From NCBI GenBank assembly GCA_002707765.1, contig PANV01000032.1, positions 1 through 16,987 on the forward strand: 16,987 nt of DNA, written 5' to 3'. Each line of letters begins with the position of its first letter. Within the stretch, counting starts at the first letter, position 1. Made by a program: the position numbers and the translations under genes. Under the pieces are notes generated by a model, which had not been told where the DNA came from, searched no databases, and saw nothing but the letters and a program-made list of their open reading frames with translations. Positions 8,449-16,526 of this stretch are shown here, piece by piece. Source of the DNA: Fidelibacterota bacterium (lineage in GTDB: Bacteria > Fidelibacterota > Marinisomatia > SCGC-AAA003-L08 > D37C17).

Positions 8449-9343
8449 ATTATTAATAGTTTTTTTCACTGTTATATTTTCACAGTCAATACCATACTTT
8501 GATAGCGAAAAAGCTTTTAGCTATATTGTAAAGCAATGTGATATGGGACCTCGTTATCCTGGAAGCGACGGTCAGATAAAATTTGCAAATTATTTAGAAA
8601 ACTTTTTAAAAAAACAAGATGGAGATACTCTAATTATTTATAAACATGATTTAAAACACCCTTATGAGGAAAAAGAAATAACTCTAATAAATTTTTTATA
8701 TAGATTTAATAAAAATCTTGAAAATAGAATGATGTTTATGGCTCATTGGGATACAAGAGAAATTGCAGATATGGATAAGAACCCCGAAAACAGAGACAAG
8801 CCAATTTTAGGAGCAAATGATGGTGGCAGTGGTGTTTCTATTCTAATGGTATTATCTGAAATTTTATCAGAATTTCCATTAGAAAATATAGGTGTAGATT
8901 TATTGTTTGTTGATGGAGAAGATATGGGTAGAAATGGAGAACTAGAAAATTTTTGTATTGGAACAACAAAATTTTGTGAGGTTATACCTGATCCTTATCC
9001 CAGATACGCAATTTGTCTAGATATGGTGGCTGATAAAGATCCATCATTCCCTATAGAATATTTCTCATATATTCAAGCTCCATGGTTGGTTAATGAAATA
9101 TGGAGTTTAGCAAATGAATTAGGTTACGAAGAATTTAAAACTAATATAGTAGGACCTATTTATGATGATCATAGAGCACTTTATTTAAATTCATATATAC
9201 CTGCAATAGATATAATAGATTTTGATTATCCCTATTGGCATACTATCCAAGATACTCCAAAAAATTGTTCAGCAAAAACTTTAAAAATAGTAGGCAATGT
9301 TGTTACAGAATACATCTATAGAAAAGACTATGCAGGTAGATAG
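8432..9343 (+). CDS. Glutaminyl-peptide cyclotransferase, M28 zinc-hydrolase fold
   Basis: Enzymes of this kind convert N-terminal Gln to pyroglutamate on exported proteins. The 303-aa protein has a signal peptide (residues 1-17, predicted cleavage FS/QS) and the M28/QC motifs in order: AHWDTR (104-109), GANDGGSG with the zinc Asp130 (127-134), VDGED with the probable catalytic Glu163 and zinc-binding Asp164 (160-164), YDDHRALYL (244-252) and YWHTIQDT with the zinc His270 (268-275). The DDH...WHT pair favours glutaminyl cyclase over M28 aminopeptidases, which normally carry a second zinc site. It could act in the periplasm or as a lipid-free outer-membrane protein; no lipobox Cys is seen. It overlaps sprA by 17 bases and uses a TTG start behind AAGGA. 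Aminopeptidase activity is the main alternative. Confidence 0.82.
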   Translation: MNLAIKLLIVFFTVIFSQSIPYFDSEKAFSYIVKQCDMGPRYPGSDGQIKFANYLENFLKKQDGDTLIIYKHDLKHPYEEKEITLINFLYRFNKNLENRMMFMAHWDTREIADMDKNPENRDKPILGANDGGSGVSILMVLSEILSEFPLENIGVDLLFVDGEDMGRNGELENFCIGTTKFCEVIPDPYPRYAICLDMVADKDPSFPIEYFSYIQAPWLVNEIWSLANELGYEEFKTNIVGPIYDDHRALYLNSYIPAIDIIDFDYPYWHTIQDTPKNCSAKTLKIVGNVVTEYIYRKDYAGR

Positions 9344-10142
9344 TCAAATTTGGTATTGTTTAGAAGTTTTTGGAGAAAAAGAAAGAATAGAGATTTTTAT
9401 TTCTCTTTTGGATGAAGAAATATCTGGAATTACTGAAAATAATGACAATTCATTAATTTTTTTTAAAAAAAATTATGAAAAGAGCATTAATAAAAAACTT
9501 AATGAAAATAATCATATCACTAATTGGAATTGGAGTATTGTTAAGGAAGAAAATTGGAATAAATCTTGTGAAGATTTTTTTAAGCCTGTTACTATTTCGA
9601 ATAAGGTACAAATTATACCAAAATGGTACCCCGAAAATAATAATTATATGAATATTATAATTAACCCTGCTTTGGCATTTGGTACCGGTCATCATGAAAC
9701 TACATTTTTAATGATTGAAGAAATAATTAAAAAAGATTTAGTTAATAAAACAGTGATCGATATTGGGACAGGATCTGGAATTTTATCAATTTTAGCAAAA
9801 AAAATGAATGCGAAATCAGTTTATGCCATTGATAATGACTTGCTAACAAATAATAATTTTTATGAAAATTTAGAATTAAATACAATTAGTGATATTGATT
9901 TTGAAATTAAAGATTGTTTTGATTTGGTAGCAATTGAATTTGATTATATTTTTGCAAACATAAATTTTAATGTTTTGAAAAAACTTATTCCAATGATTAA
10001 AAAAAATGGAACAACCTTAATTATTTCAGGTGTTTTATTATCTGATAAAAGTAATGTAGTTAATACATTAGAAAAATCAGGGAAAAAAATAAAAAATATT
10101 TCAAGAAAGAAAGAATGGATATGTATTACTGCAGAAATTTAA
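9330..10142 (+). CDS. prmA: Ribosomal protein L11 methyltransferase
   Basis: PrmA is a cytosolic SAM-dependent enzyme that trimethylates ribosomal protein L11. From the ATG at 9330 the product is 270 aa, slightly shorter than the E. coli enzyme. The N-terminal substrate-recognition domain is degenerate but begins in the expected style (QIWYCLEVFGE). The catalytic domain carries NPALAFGTGHHETT (112-125), the SAM-binding loop VIDIGTGSG (142-150), an acidic residue after strand 2 (YAIDND), FANINF (208-213) and the SGVL segment near the C-terminus. An in-frame ATG at 9297 would add 11 residues. I prefer 9330 because the longer leader has no counterpart in the family and overlaps the cyclase more. 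With either start the gene overlaps the cyclase's 3' end, so it is co-transcribed with the secretion genes. Confidence 0.92.
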   Translation: MQVDSQIWYCLEVFGEKERIEIFISLLDEEISGITENNDNSLIFFKKNYEKSINKKLNENNHITNWNWSIVKEENWNKSCEDFFKPVTISNKVQIIPKWYPENNNYMNIIINPALAFGTGHHETTFLMIEEIIKKDLVNKTVIDIGTGSGILSILAKKMNAKSVYAIDNDLLTNNNFYENLELNTISDIDFEIKDCFDLVAIEFDYIFANINFNVLKKLIPMIKKNGTTLIISGVLLSDKSNVVNTLEKSGKKIKNISRKKEWICITAEI

Positions 10143-12280
10143 TATTCATTACTTTATTTAATTATATCTTATCTGGTCTACCTTTTTCTCCAAGTATCAA
10201 TAATGAATCTTATCGATCAAGAGAATTAGTAGTAGGTTGGCCTAGCTTAGGAATAGTTGATATTAGATCTGGACCCAATAATTCAATAATTGCTGGTACA
10301 GGGTCAGGCGTTGGGCTAATACAAAATTCATCTAATCTTAATGAAATAGAAAATAATATATATTATATTTCAGATTCTAATTTACCTTTGGGTTCTAATC
10401 CTTCATTGAAAACCTATGATAATGGAAATTTTATTGTTGTTTCTGGAGTAATAGGTACATCTGAAGAACCTGAGGGAACTGGAATTGGATGGTCTCTAGA
10501 TGGTGGAAATACATGGAATTATATTAATCAGCCAGTAGATCAATCAGATGAACAATACGTAACAAAGTATTGGAATGGTTATGCTTTTAATCAATTATCA
10601 ATAACAACTGCAGTTAAAAATGTATCATATGATGTTGATGTTGATTTAGAATACGAATATATTTATGCTACAAGTTGGGCAGGAATGCTTCAACGTTTTA
10701 AGTATACTGATTTAAATCCATCATGGGAATTAGTACCACTTCCAATGGATGGTCAAGATAATTTATCGTGTGATTTTACATGTGATCAAAGCGAAAATCA
10801 ATCTTGTTGTTTTTATACTGCTAATCAAAGTCCTAATCAAAATTGTGATAATATTCCATCAGATTATTTTGCGAATCCAGTTGATATAACTGGATTTGAT
10901 AACCATAAAGCTTTTTCAGTATATATTGATGAATTTTTTAACTATATATGGGTTGGAACTGCATTTGGTATTAATAGGGGAGAAATTGTATCAGAGGATT
11001 GTATTAATTGGGTTCACTTTACTAGAGAAAATACTAATACTTCAATCCCTTCAAATTGGGTCACTGGATTTGAAAGACAGTTTTTTCAGGATGGTTCTTC
11101 TAGATTATGGGCTGTTACTTGGGATACAAATAATAGTACTCCACATAAACTTACCTATACTGATGATAATGGTGAAACATGGTTCAGTGATGATGGATTA
11201 CAACAGGGTATTGGAGCAGTGACATATAGCATGAATGCCACTGATGATGTAATATACGCATCTACATCTAAAGGTTTATTTGAAATTAATCCTTTCATTT
11301 ACGGATGTACTGATTTTGCTGCTGATAATTATGATTTTAATGCAACAATAGATAGTGGGAATTGTGAATATTTAAATTCAGATGAGATAAATGATGGCTG
11401 TGATTTAGAACTTAATTACTTATTTTTTAATGATATTGGAAATAATCAGTATCAGGTTTTGTATAATTCAATAAATACTATTCAAGCTATAAATTTTGAT
11501 ATTATTGGTGCAGATATTTTAAGGGATGAAAATAATTTTTTATTAATAGAAGGGGATGGGTTTTTACCATTTTGGATATGGAATCAGTTTCAGCCAAATA
11601 ATTCTGATTATTATGGTGGCAATTTAGATGCTTCAGCAGGTCTTCCTGGAATTGAACCAGGTTGTGGAGTTCTTCTAACTTTGACTTTAAGTAATCCGCC
11701 TTTAGGAATTTCTGACATTTCAGTAGATATTTCAGTAAATAATTCTGAATGCTATAATTATTATACATTTGGTTCTGAATGTTTTGAAGAATCACAATGG
11801 GAAAAAATTGAAATTCCACAATGGATTTTTGATAATTTATTTATTGAAAATGAACAAAATAGCGAATTTAAAGTTTATACATCACATGTTAATGATTCAA
11901 ATGGATTATTTATAGGTACAACCAAAGGCTTGATCATAGCTGATATAACAAATAATTATAATTTTTATCAACCTCCATTATTTAATTATGATGATTTTAC
12001 TATCTTCCCAAATCCTTATTATATTGACAATGAATCACCTGTTATTTTTAAATTGGAATCTAATTCTTTAAATCCAAAATTAGAAATTTTTGATTTTAAT
12101 ATGATGAGAATAACAACATTATCCACAAACGATTGTGATGCAGATGGAGAATTGGTAACATGTGGCTGGGATGGAAGAACAAGAGATGGTAGAAGAGTTA
12201 ATAATGGAGTCTATTTTTGTAAATTAAGTCTTAATGGTAATGTTTACTGGCAAAAGCTTGGAGTTTTAAATTCTAATTGA
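10115..12280 (+). CDS. Secreted beta-propeller protein with T9SS sorting domain, PorZ-like candidate
   Basis: This 721-aa protein starts with a hydrophobic export signal (about residues 8-21). Propeller-type repeats follow, with BNR/Asp-box-like WSLDGGNTW (about 126), WVGTAFGINR (about 279), TDDNGETW (about 350), IYASTSKGLFEI (about 379) and, much later, LFIGTTKGLIIADI (about 598). A GCTD...SGNCEY module (397-420) and an Ig- or cohesin-like stretch (about 430-550) lie between the last two. The C-terminus is a FlgD-like T9SS type A sorting domain: FPNPYY, then GWDGRTRDGRRVNNGVYFCKL. A Cys-rich insert (C219, C223, C231, C232, C244) interrupts an early blade. Size, propeller, C-terminal domain and position between sprA and porV-like genes recall PorZ, but I cannot show orthology. 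It overlaps prmA by 28 bases. ATG 10121 is an alternative start. Confidence 0.8.
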   Translation: MDMYYCRNLIFITLFNYILSGLPFSPSINNESYRSRELVVGWPSLGIVDIRSGPNNSIIAGTGSGVGLIQNSSNLNEIENNIYYISDSNLPLGSNPSLKTYDNGNFIVVSGVIGTSEEPEGTGIGWSLDGGNTWNYINQPVDQSDEQYVTKYWNGYAFNQLSITTAVKNVSYDVDVDLEYEYIYATSWAGMLQRFKYTDLNPSWELVPLPMDGQDNLSCDFTCDQSENQSCCFYTANQSPNQNCDNIPSDYFANPVDITGFDNHKAFSVYIDEFFNYIWVGTAFGINRGEIVSEDCINWVHFTRENTNTSIPSNWVTGFERQFFQDGSSRLWAVTWDTNNSTPHKLTYTDDNGETWFSDDGLQQGIGAVTYSMNATDDVIYASTSKGLFEINPFIYGCTDFAADNYDFNATIDSGNCEYLNSDEINDGCDLELNYLFFNDIGNNQYQVLYNSINTIQAINFDIIGADILRDENNFLLIEGDGFLPFWIWNQFQPNNSDYYGGNLDASAGLPGIEPGCGVLLTLTLSNPPLGISDISVDISVNNSECYNYYTFGSECFEESQWEKIEIPQWIFDNLFIENEQNSEFKVYTSHVNDSNGLFIGTTKGLIIADITNNYNFYQPPLFNYDDFTIFPNPYYIDNESPVIFKLESNSLNPKLEIFDFNMMRITTLSTNDCDADGELVTCGWDGRTRDGRRVNNGVYFCKLSLNGNVYWQKLGVLNSN

Positions 12281-13191
12281 AAGCTAAACTAATCATATTA
12301 TTTATATTTTTTGGTTTATCTTATGCATCAATAGGTGGGATTACAGGTAATTCTTATCAGTATGGAACAAATGCAAGATCTATAAGTCTTTCAAACGCAC
12401 TTACTGCAAATTATAATAATGGGTATAATCCTTTAACAAATCCTGCTTTACTAGGTTTAGTTAAAAAAACTGAATTTGGTTTTTCTTATTTTAACTTATC
12501 CTTGGATAGATACATACAAAGTTTTTCTATTGTAATCCCATCTCCACCAATTGCTTCAATAGGTATATCTTCACATACTCTAGGAACAAAAAATATACCT
12601 GGGATGACTTCTGGTAATGTTTCAACTGGTTTTTATGATGCATGGGAAGGTTATATTATGCTTTCTTTTGGATTAAATTTGGGTGATTTCCTATCAGGTA
12701 TTAATTTTAAGATTTTGAAGAATGAAATTTCAAGCAATAGTGCTAATGGTATTGGTTTAGACTTTGGTTTATTATTTACACATTTATCAAATGTTAAATT
12801 TGGCATTATGTTTGAAAATTTATATTCGAAATATTCTTGGGATATTAAAAATGGAGATGATAATATATCTTATGATGAAGATTTTCCACTAATTGTAAAA
12901 TTAGGCTTAGAAAGTGTTTTTTTAAAAAACTGCTTAATTTTGTATCAATTAGATTTTTTACCCGATTATGATGAAATTTTAAACAAAACTGGTTTAGAGC
13001 TAACATTAAGTAATATGAAATACAGATTAGGTTTAAATGATAAAAATAATCAATTAAATTATTCAATTGGATTTGGTACAAATATTTTTAAAACAAAAAA
13101 TGACTTAAATATTTCTTTGGACTATGCACTAGATATGGGTTTAGTTGACGAAGGGACAAGTCATTTATTTACATTTATATTTAAAAAATGA
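12277..13191 (+). CDS. PorV/PorQ-family outer-membrane protein
   Basis: Members are FadL-like beta-barrels. PorV in the T9SS binds SprA and hands cargo to the attachment complex. The 304-aa protein has a clean signal peptide (MKAKLIILFIFFGLSYA, cleavage before SIGG), then the family's N-terminal signature of small residues and an 'NP' turn: YGTNARSISLSNAL (about 29-42) and NPLTNPALLGL (about 50-60). The rest is alternating hydrophobic and polar strands ending in Phe-Lys-Lys. The start is TTG at 12277, which overlaps the preceding TGA stop as TTGA, a coupling arrangement. GGAG lies 13 bases upstream, somewhat far. Adjacency to the propeller protein and sprA supports a T9SS role. I cannot separate PorV from PorQ or a generic UPF0164 barrel by eye. 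Confidence 0.75.
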   Translation: MKAKLIILFIFFGLSYASIGGITGNSYQYGTNARSISLSNALTANYNNGYNPLTNPALLGLVKKTEFGFSYFNLSLDRYIQSFSIVIPSPPIASIGISSHTLGTKNIPGMTSGNVSTGFYDAWEGYIMLSFGLNLGDFLSGINFKILKNEISSNSANGIGLDFGLLFTHLSNVKFGIMFENLYSKYSWDIKNGDDNISYDEDFPLIVKLGLESVFLKNCLILYQLDFLPDYDEILNKTGLELTLSNMKYRLGLNDKNNQLNYSIGFGTNIFKTKNDLNISLDYALDMGLVDEGTSHLFTFIFKK

Positions 13192-14060
13192 GAAGATTAA
13201 TAATTTATACTTTTATAGCGATGTTAAATAACCTATGGAGCGTAGGAGTAGATGCTTTACTAATTCCACAAAAAGCAAATATTTTAGCTTTATCTGGAGC
13301 AGGCATTGGAGGAAACGTTGATATTGGGATAAATCCTTCTACTTATGAACAGCCGTATTTTGGATTTTCTAATAATACTTGGTTAGGAGGCGTTAAAGGT
13401 CAAAAGTCGACTTGGATTTTTGAGGGTGAATCAAATCGCTTTATCTCTTTTGAATCAATGGGAGTAGACGACATAGAATTTCATACAGATAATGATTTTA
13501 ATCCTGAAGGATATATTTCAGCAAATTGGTTTTCATTTGATTTTGGAAGCAAGTTTGACATATCAAATAATCAAAAATTTAATTTAGGCATGAACATAAA
13601 ATTAAATTATTCTAAACTTTATACTGATAATTCATGGGGTTATGCTTTAGATTTAGGAGCAACTCATAAAATTTATAATGATTTAAGTATTGGCTATGTA
13701 ATTAAAAACTTAGGAAGTCAGTATTATTCTTCAAATGAAAAAGAAAAAATTGAACCTCTTTTCGGCATTGGCATTTCGGATAAAATGAAAATTTTAAGTT
13801 CAGATATATTTTTTATGAATTTATCTTATTATATAGATTTTATAAATCATCAAAATAATAATATTTATAAATTTGGTTTACAAACTAGCTTCCCGTTTAT
13901 TAATTTTATGTTTGGCACCAGTCGTTCTAATGATTATAATGATTATTCTTATGGATTTAGCTTTAAATTAAATGATTTTATGCTAATATTTGGAAATATT
14001 AATCATGAGAATAATGCGTTAGGCAATCCTCAGTCAATTGAGTTAAGAAGATATTTTTAA
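13188..14060 (+). CDS. PorQ-like outer-membrane beta-barrel protein
   Basis: The 290-aa product begins with a signal peptide (about residues 1-18, MRRLIIYTFIAMLNNLWS). It then follows the PorV/PorQ pattern: PQKANILALSGAGIGG (about 27-42), an 'INPS' turn (about 48-51), a Trp-rich first strand pair, and amphipathic strands to a C-terminal Arg-Arg-Tyr-Phe, a terminal aromatic typical of outer-membrane barrels. It starts in an ATGA overlap with the upstream PorV/PorQ gene, so the two are probably translated together. In the T9SS, PorQ works with PorU, PorV and PorZ in cargo attachment. A function in that complex is an inference from family and context. The C-terminal 18 bases overlap the convergent transporter gene. 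Confidence 0.65.
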   Translation: MRRLIIYTFIAMLNNLWSVGVDALLIPQKANILALSGAGIGGNVDIGINPSTYEQPYFGFSNNTWLGGVKGQKSTWIFEGESNRFISFESMGVDDIEFHTDNDFNPEGYISANWFSFDFGSKFDISNNQKFNLGMNIKLNYSKLYTDNSWGYALDLGATHKIYNDLSIGYVIKNLGSQYYSSNEKEKIEPLFGIGISDKMKILSSDIFFMNLSYYIDFINHQNNNIYKFGLQTSFPFINFMFGTSRSNDYNDYSYGFSFKLNDFMLIFGNINHENNALGNPQSIELRRYF

Positions 14061-15692
14061 TTTTCTATAACAAAATAATAAACCTTCAATAATCATCCAG
14101 AAAATTAAAGTTATTAAAAAGGCGTTAATTGACTTTAGCAAAATTGTTGTAGATGAATTAAATTTAATTATTAATGCAGAAATTGTTATTGCTTTAATCA
14201 CAATCATTGGAATAATTAATGGAATAATATTTTTACCCTTTTTAAAAAAGTAAATTGATATTATCATTAATGTTAATGCAGCAAGCATTTGATTACTGGC
14301 TCCAAAAGTTTGCCATAATTCATTTCTTAGGCTGTCATTAGTAGCAATAAAATAAGCTGGAACAATTGAAAGAAGAGTTGCTATTATTTTATTTTTTAAA
14401 AAAAATAATTTAGATGCATCACCAAATTCTACAATGATATATCTTTGAATTCTAGTGGCAGAATCTAGAGTAGTTGCAGCAAAAGATACAACTAGAACAA
14501 CAATTAAGGTTGTTGATATACCCCCAGGTAGGCCAATTTGTTGAAGTAGTCCACTGCTGCCTTCGATAAATACATTTAAAGCATTGGATTTAGCGCTATT
14601 GAAATCACATTCCCATGGAAGACACATTTGTTGATTTACAAACGATAATCCTGCTACAGCAGCTATTGTTGCAGCTAGTGCTAGTGAACCTTCTCCAAGT
14701 GTTGCTCCATAGCCAATAATTCTTGCATCTTTCATTTTATTTACTTGTTTTGATGTAGTTCCTGATGAAACTAAGCCATGAAAGCCACTTATTGCACCAC
14801 ACGCTATCGTAACAAAAAGAAATGGTATAATTGGAGGCCCTTTATCGATATTTGTTATTGCTGGTGCATTTATTTCAGGTTGAATGATTAATATTGATAA
14901 AAAAATTAGGCTTAATCCAACAATTAATTGGTGGCTATTAATGTAATCTCTCGGTTGTAGTAAAATCCATACTGGGATTAAACTAGCAAAGCTTGAATAG
15001 ATAAAAAGTATTATAATCCATGAATACTTAACGTTTTCTGGATTTACACCAAATACCTCTAAATTAATTGGATTATTTGATCCTATCCATACAAAAATAT
15101 ACAATGTTATTAAAGCAACAACTGATGGTATAAATGCATTTTTATTTTTTTTATGTATGAAGTAACCAATTATTATAGCAATTATAATTTCAATATTAAC
15201 CGGTAAAACGGCAGTAGAATATTTCGTAAAAAGCCCAGCAATAGCATTTGCAAAAACAGCTAGAACTAGCCAGGTTAAGCACATAACAAAAATTAAAAAC
15301 ATAATTCTTATTCTATTATTTAGTGTTGTTGACGATATATCTGCTATTGATTTGCCTTTTTCTTTTAAACTGATAACTAATGCACTAAAATCATGAGTGG
15401 CTCCCATAAATACAGTACCTAAAACAACCCATAAAATTGCTGGTAGCCAGCCCCAGTACACTGCTATGCATGGCCCAATTATTGGAGCGGCACCTGCTAT
15501 GGATGTAAAATGATGTCCAAATAAAATATGTTTATTTGTTGGCACGTAGTCAATATTATCTCTATAATCATGCGCAGGTGTTTTCTCATCATTGCTTAGT
15601 TCAAAAATTTTTTCGGATAAATATTTACTGTAAAACTTATATCCTGTTAAGAAAAATAATAAGCATGAAATTGTTAATATTGCTGAATTCAT
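14043..15692 (-). CDS. cstA: CstA-family carbon-starvation/peptide or pyruvate transporter
   Basis: CstA and its relatives are inner-membrane carriers induced by carbon limitation. E. coli members import peptides or pyruvate. The 549-aa protein is almost entirely hydrophobic helices and shows the family hallmarks: GHHFTSIAGAAPIIGP (59-74), GATHDFSALV (97-106), LLQPRDYINS (244-253), SGFHGLVSSGTTSKQ (302-316), TTLDSATRIQR (407-417) and LWQTFGASNQMLAAL (459-473). It is shorter than E. coli CstA (about 700 aa) and lacks its long C-terminal extension, which is common for the compact form. It begins 3 bases after the stop of the upstream glutathione S-transferase gene, so the two form an operon. 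Substrate cannot be told from sequence. Confidence 0.9.
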   Translation of the reverse strand: MNSAILTISCLLFFLTGYKFYSKYLSEKIFELSNDEKTPAHDYRDNIDYVPTNKHILFGHHFTSIAGAAPIIGPCIAVYWGWLPAILWVVLGTVFMGATHDFSALVISLKEKGKSIADISSTTLNNRIRIMFLIFVMCLTWLVLAVFANAIAGLFTKYSTAVLPVNIEIIIAIIIGYFIHKKNKNAFIPSVVALITLYIFVWIGSNNPINLEVFGVNPENVKYSWIIILFIYSSFASLIPVWILLQPRDYINSHQLIVGLSLIFLSILIIQPEINAPAITNIDKGPPIIPFLFVTIACGAISGFHGLVSSGTTSKQVNKMKDARIIGYGATLGEGSLALAATIAAVAGLSFVNQQMCLPWECDFNSAKSNALNVFIEGSSGLLQQIGLPGGISTTLIVVLVVSFAATTLDSATRIQRYIIVEFGDASKLFFLKNKIIATLLSIVPAYFIATNDSLRNELWQTFGASNQMLAALTLMIISIYFFKKGKNIIPLIIPMIVIKAITISALIIKFNSSTTILLKSINAFLITLIFWMIIEGLLFCYRKLKISS

Positions 15693-15695
15693 AGA

Positions 15696-16340
15696 TTAAC
15701 TTTTATAACTATTAAAATTTATTAAAAATGGTTTTTTATTGCTATCCCATAACTCAAATTTATGCATGACTGAATTAAATAAACTTGAATCTATAAATTC
15801 ATTTAACCAATCACTTAGGTGATTATAATTACAATTAAACCATTTTACATCTGAAAAGGCAAACTGTCTTACAAAAGGGAAAATTGCTAAATCCGTTATT
15901 TTTATCGAATCACCAAAAAGATATTTATTTTTACTTAAAATTTTTTCATACTTATCCAAGTGATAGCAGCATTTTTCTCTATAAAATTCTTTTGTTTTAT
16001 CAGGAAATCTTACATGATATTTATATTTATCTAGCCATTGTTTGAATTCAAAATCATTACTACTTATTAGTTCAAGTTCATTTTTATTATTAAGTAAATT
16101 TTGTTTTTTGTTCTTATTAATAGCCCAAATCATTATATCTAAACTTTCATCAATAATTTTTTTATTTTTAGTAATTAAAACTGGGACAGTTCCTTTGGCT
16201 GATACTTCATACATTTCTTTCGGCCTGTTTTTAAGAGATATCTCTCTTAGTTCTACTTCTACATTAGAATATGAAATTGCCATTCTTGCTCTAATTGCAT
16301 AAGGGCATCTTCTGAATGAATATAAAATATGATTTTGCAT
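15696..16340 (-). CDS. Glutathione S-transferase-like protein
   Basis: The 214-aa protein has a thioredoxin-fold N-terminal domain with the catalytic-site motif CPYA (residues 12-15). It also has the cis-proline segment KGTVPVL (49-55) and the glutathione-contacting DESLDIM (64-70). An all-helical C-terminal domain carries the conserved ITDLAIFPFVRQFAF (about 147-161) typical of the GST capping region. The motif CPYA rather than CPYC makes a single-Cys, omega- or beta-like GST more likely than glutaredoxin 2. The substrate is unknown. Cytosolic location is expected because there is no signal peptide. It is first in a two-gene unit with the CstA-family transporter. The ATG at 16340 gives a canonical beginning (QNHILYSFRRCPY). 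I see no clear Shine-Dalgarno sequence upstream. Confidence 0.85.
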   Translation of the reverse strand: MQNHILYSFRRCPYAIRARMAISYSNVEVELREISLKNRPKEMYEVSAKGTVPVLITKNKKIIDESLDIMIWAINKNKKQNLLNNKNELELISSNDFEFKQWLDKYKYHVRFPDKTKEFYREKCCYHLDKYEKILSKNKYLFGDSIKITDLAIFPFVRQFAFSDVKWFNCNYNHLSDWLNEFIDSSLFNSVMHKFELWDSNKKPFLINFNSYKS

Positions 16341-16439
16341 ACAGATTTAATTAAAATTTAGAATACGTTACTAAAAATACTTTTAAAACTAATAATTTTA
16401 AATAAAAATACTAATAAAATTATCTTTTATTTTTGGTTC

Positions 16440-16468
16440 TTGAAATGTAAATTTTTGTACTAACCTTG
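16440..16468 (+). promoter_or_regulatory. Candidate promoter for the lamin-tail protein
   Basis: This 186-base gap (16341-16526) separates two divergent genes and is otherwise low-complexity A/T. TTG (16440-16442) and TAACCTTG (16461-16468) are 18 bases apart and loosely match the Bacteroidota pattern TTTG and TAnnTTTG, with one mismatch in the latter. It would leave a leader of about 55 bases with a TTTCGAAA palindrome (16485-16492). This is a weak assignment. Confidence 0.2.
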
Positions 16469-16515
16469 CGTGTGAAAAAAAGATTTTCGAAAGTTATTTT
16501 AACTAATACTTAAAT

Positions 16516-16521
16516 AGGAGG
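16516..16521 (+). promoter_or_regulatory. Canonical Shine-Dalgarno AGGAGG
   Basis: AGGAGG lies 5 bases before the ATG at 16527. It is the only full anti-SD match I see at a gene start in this window and fixes the start of the following reading frame. It suggests high translation of that product. Confidence 0.85.
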
Positions 16522-16526
16522 AAATA

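Noticed and set aside
16042..16302. Plus-strand open frame opposite the glutathione S-transferase
   Set aside because: It is fully antisense to a gene with strong GST motifs, and its hydrophobic look comes from the reverse complement of Lys/Glu-rich codons.
16381..16430. Near-repeats of ACTAATAA in the 16341-16526 gap
   Set aside because: They are short and imperfect, in low-complexity A/T sequence, and are not evidence of an array or an origin.
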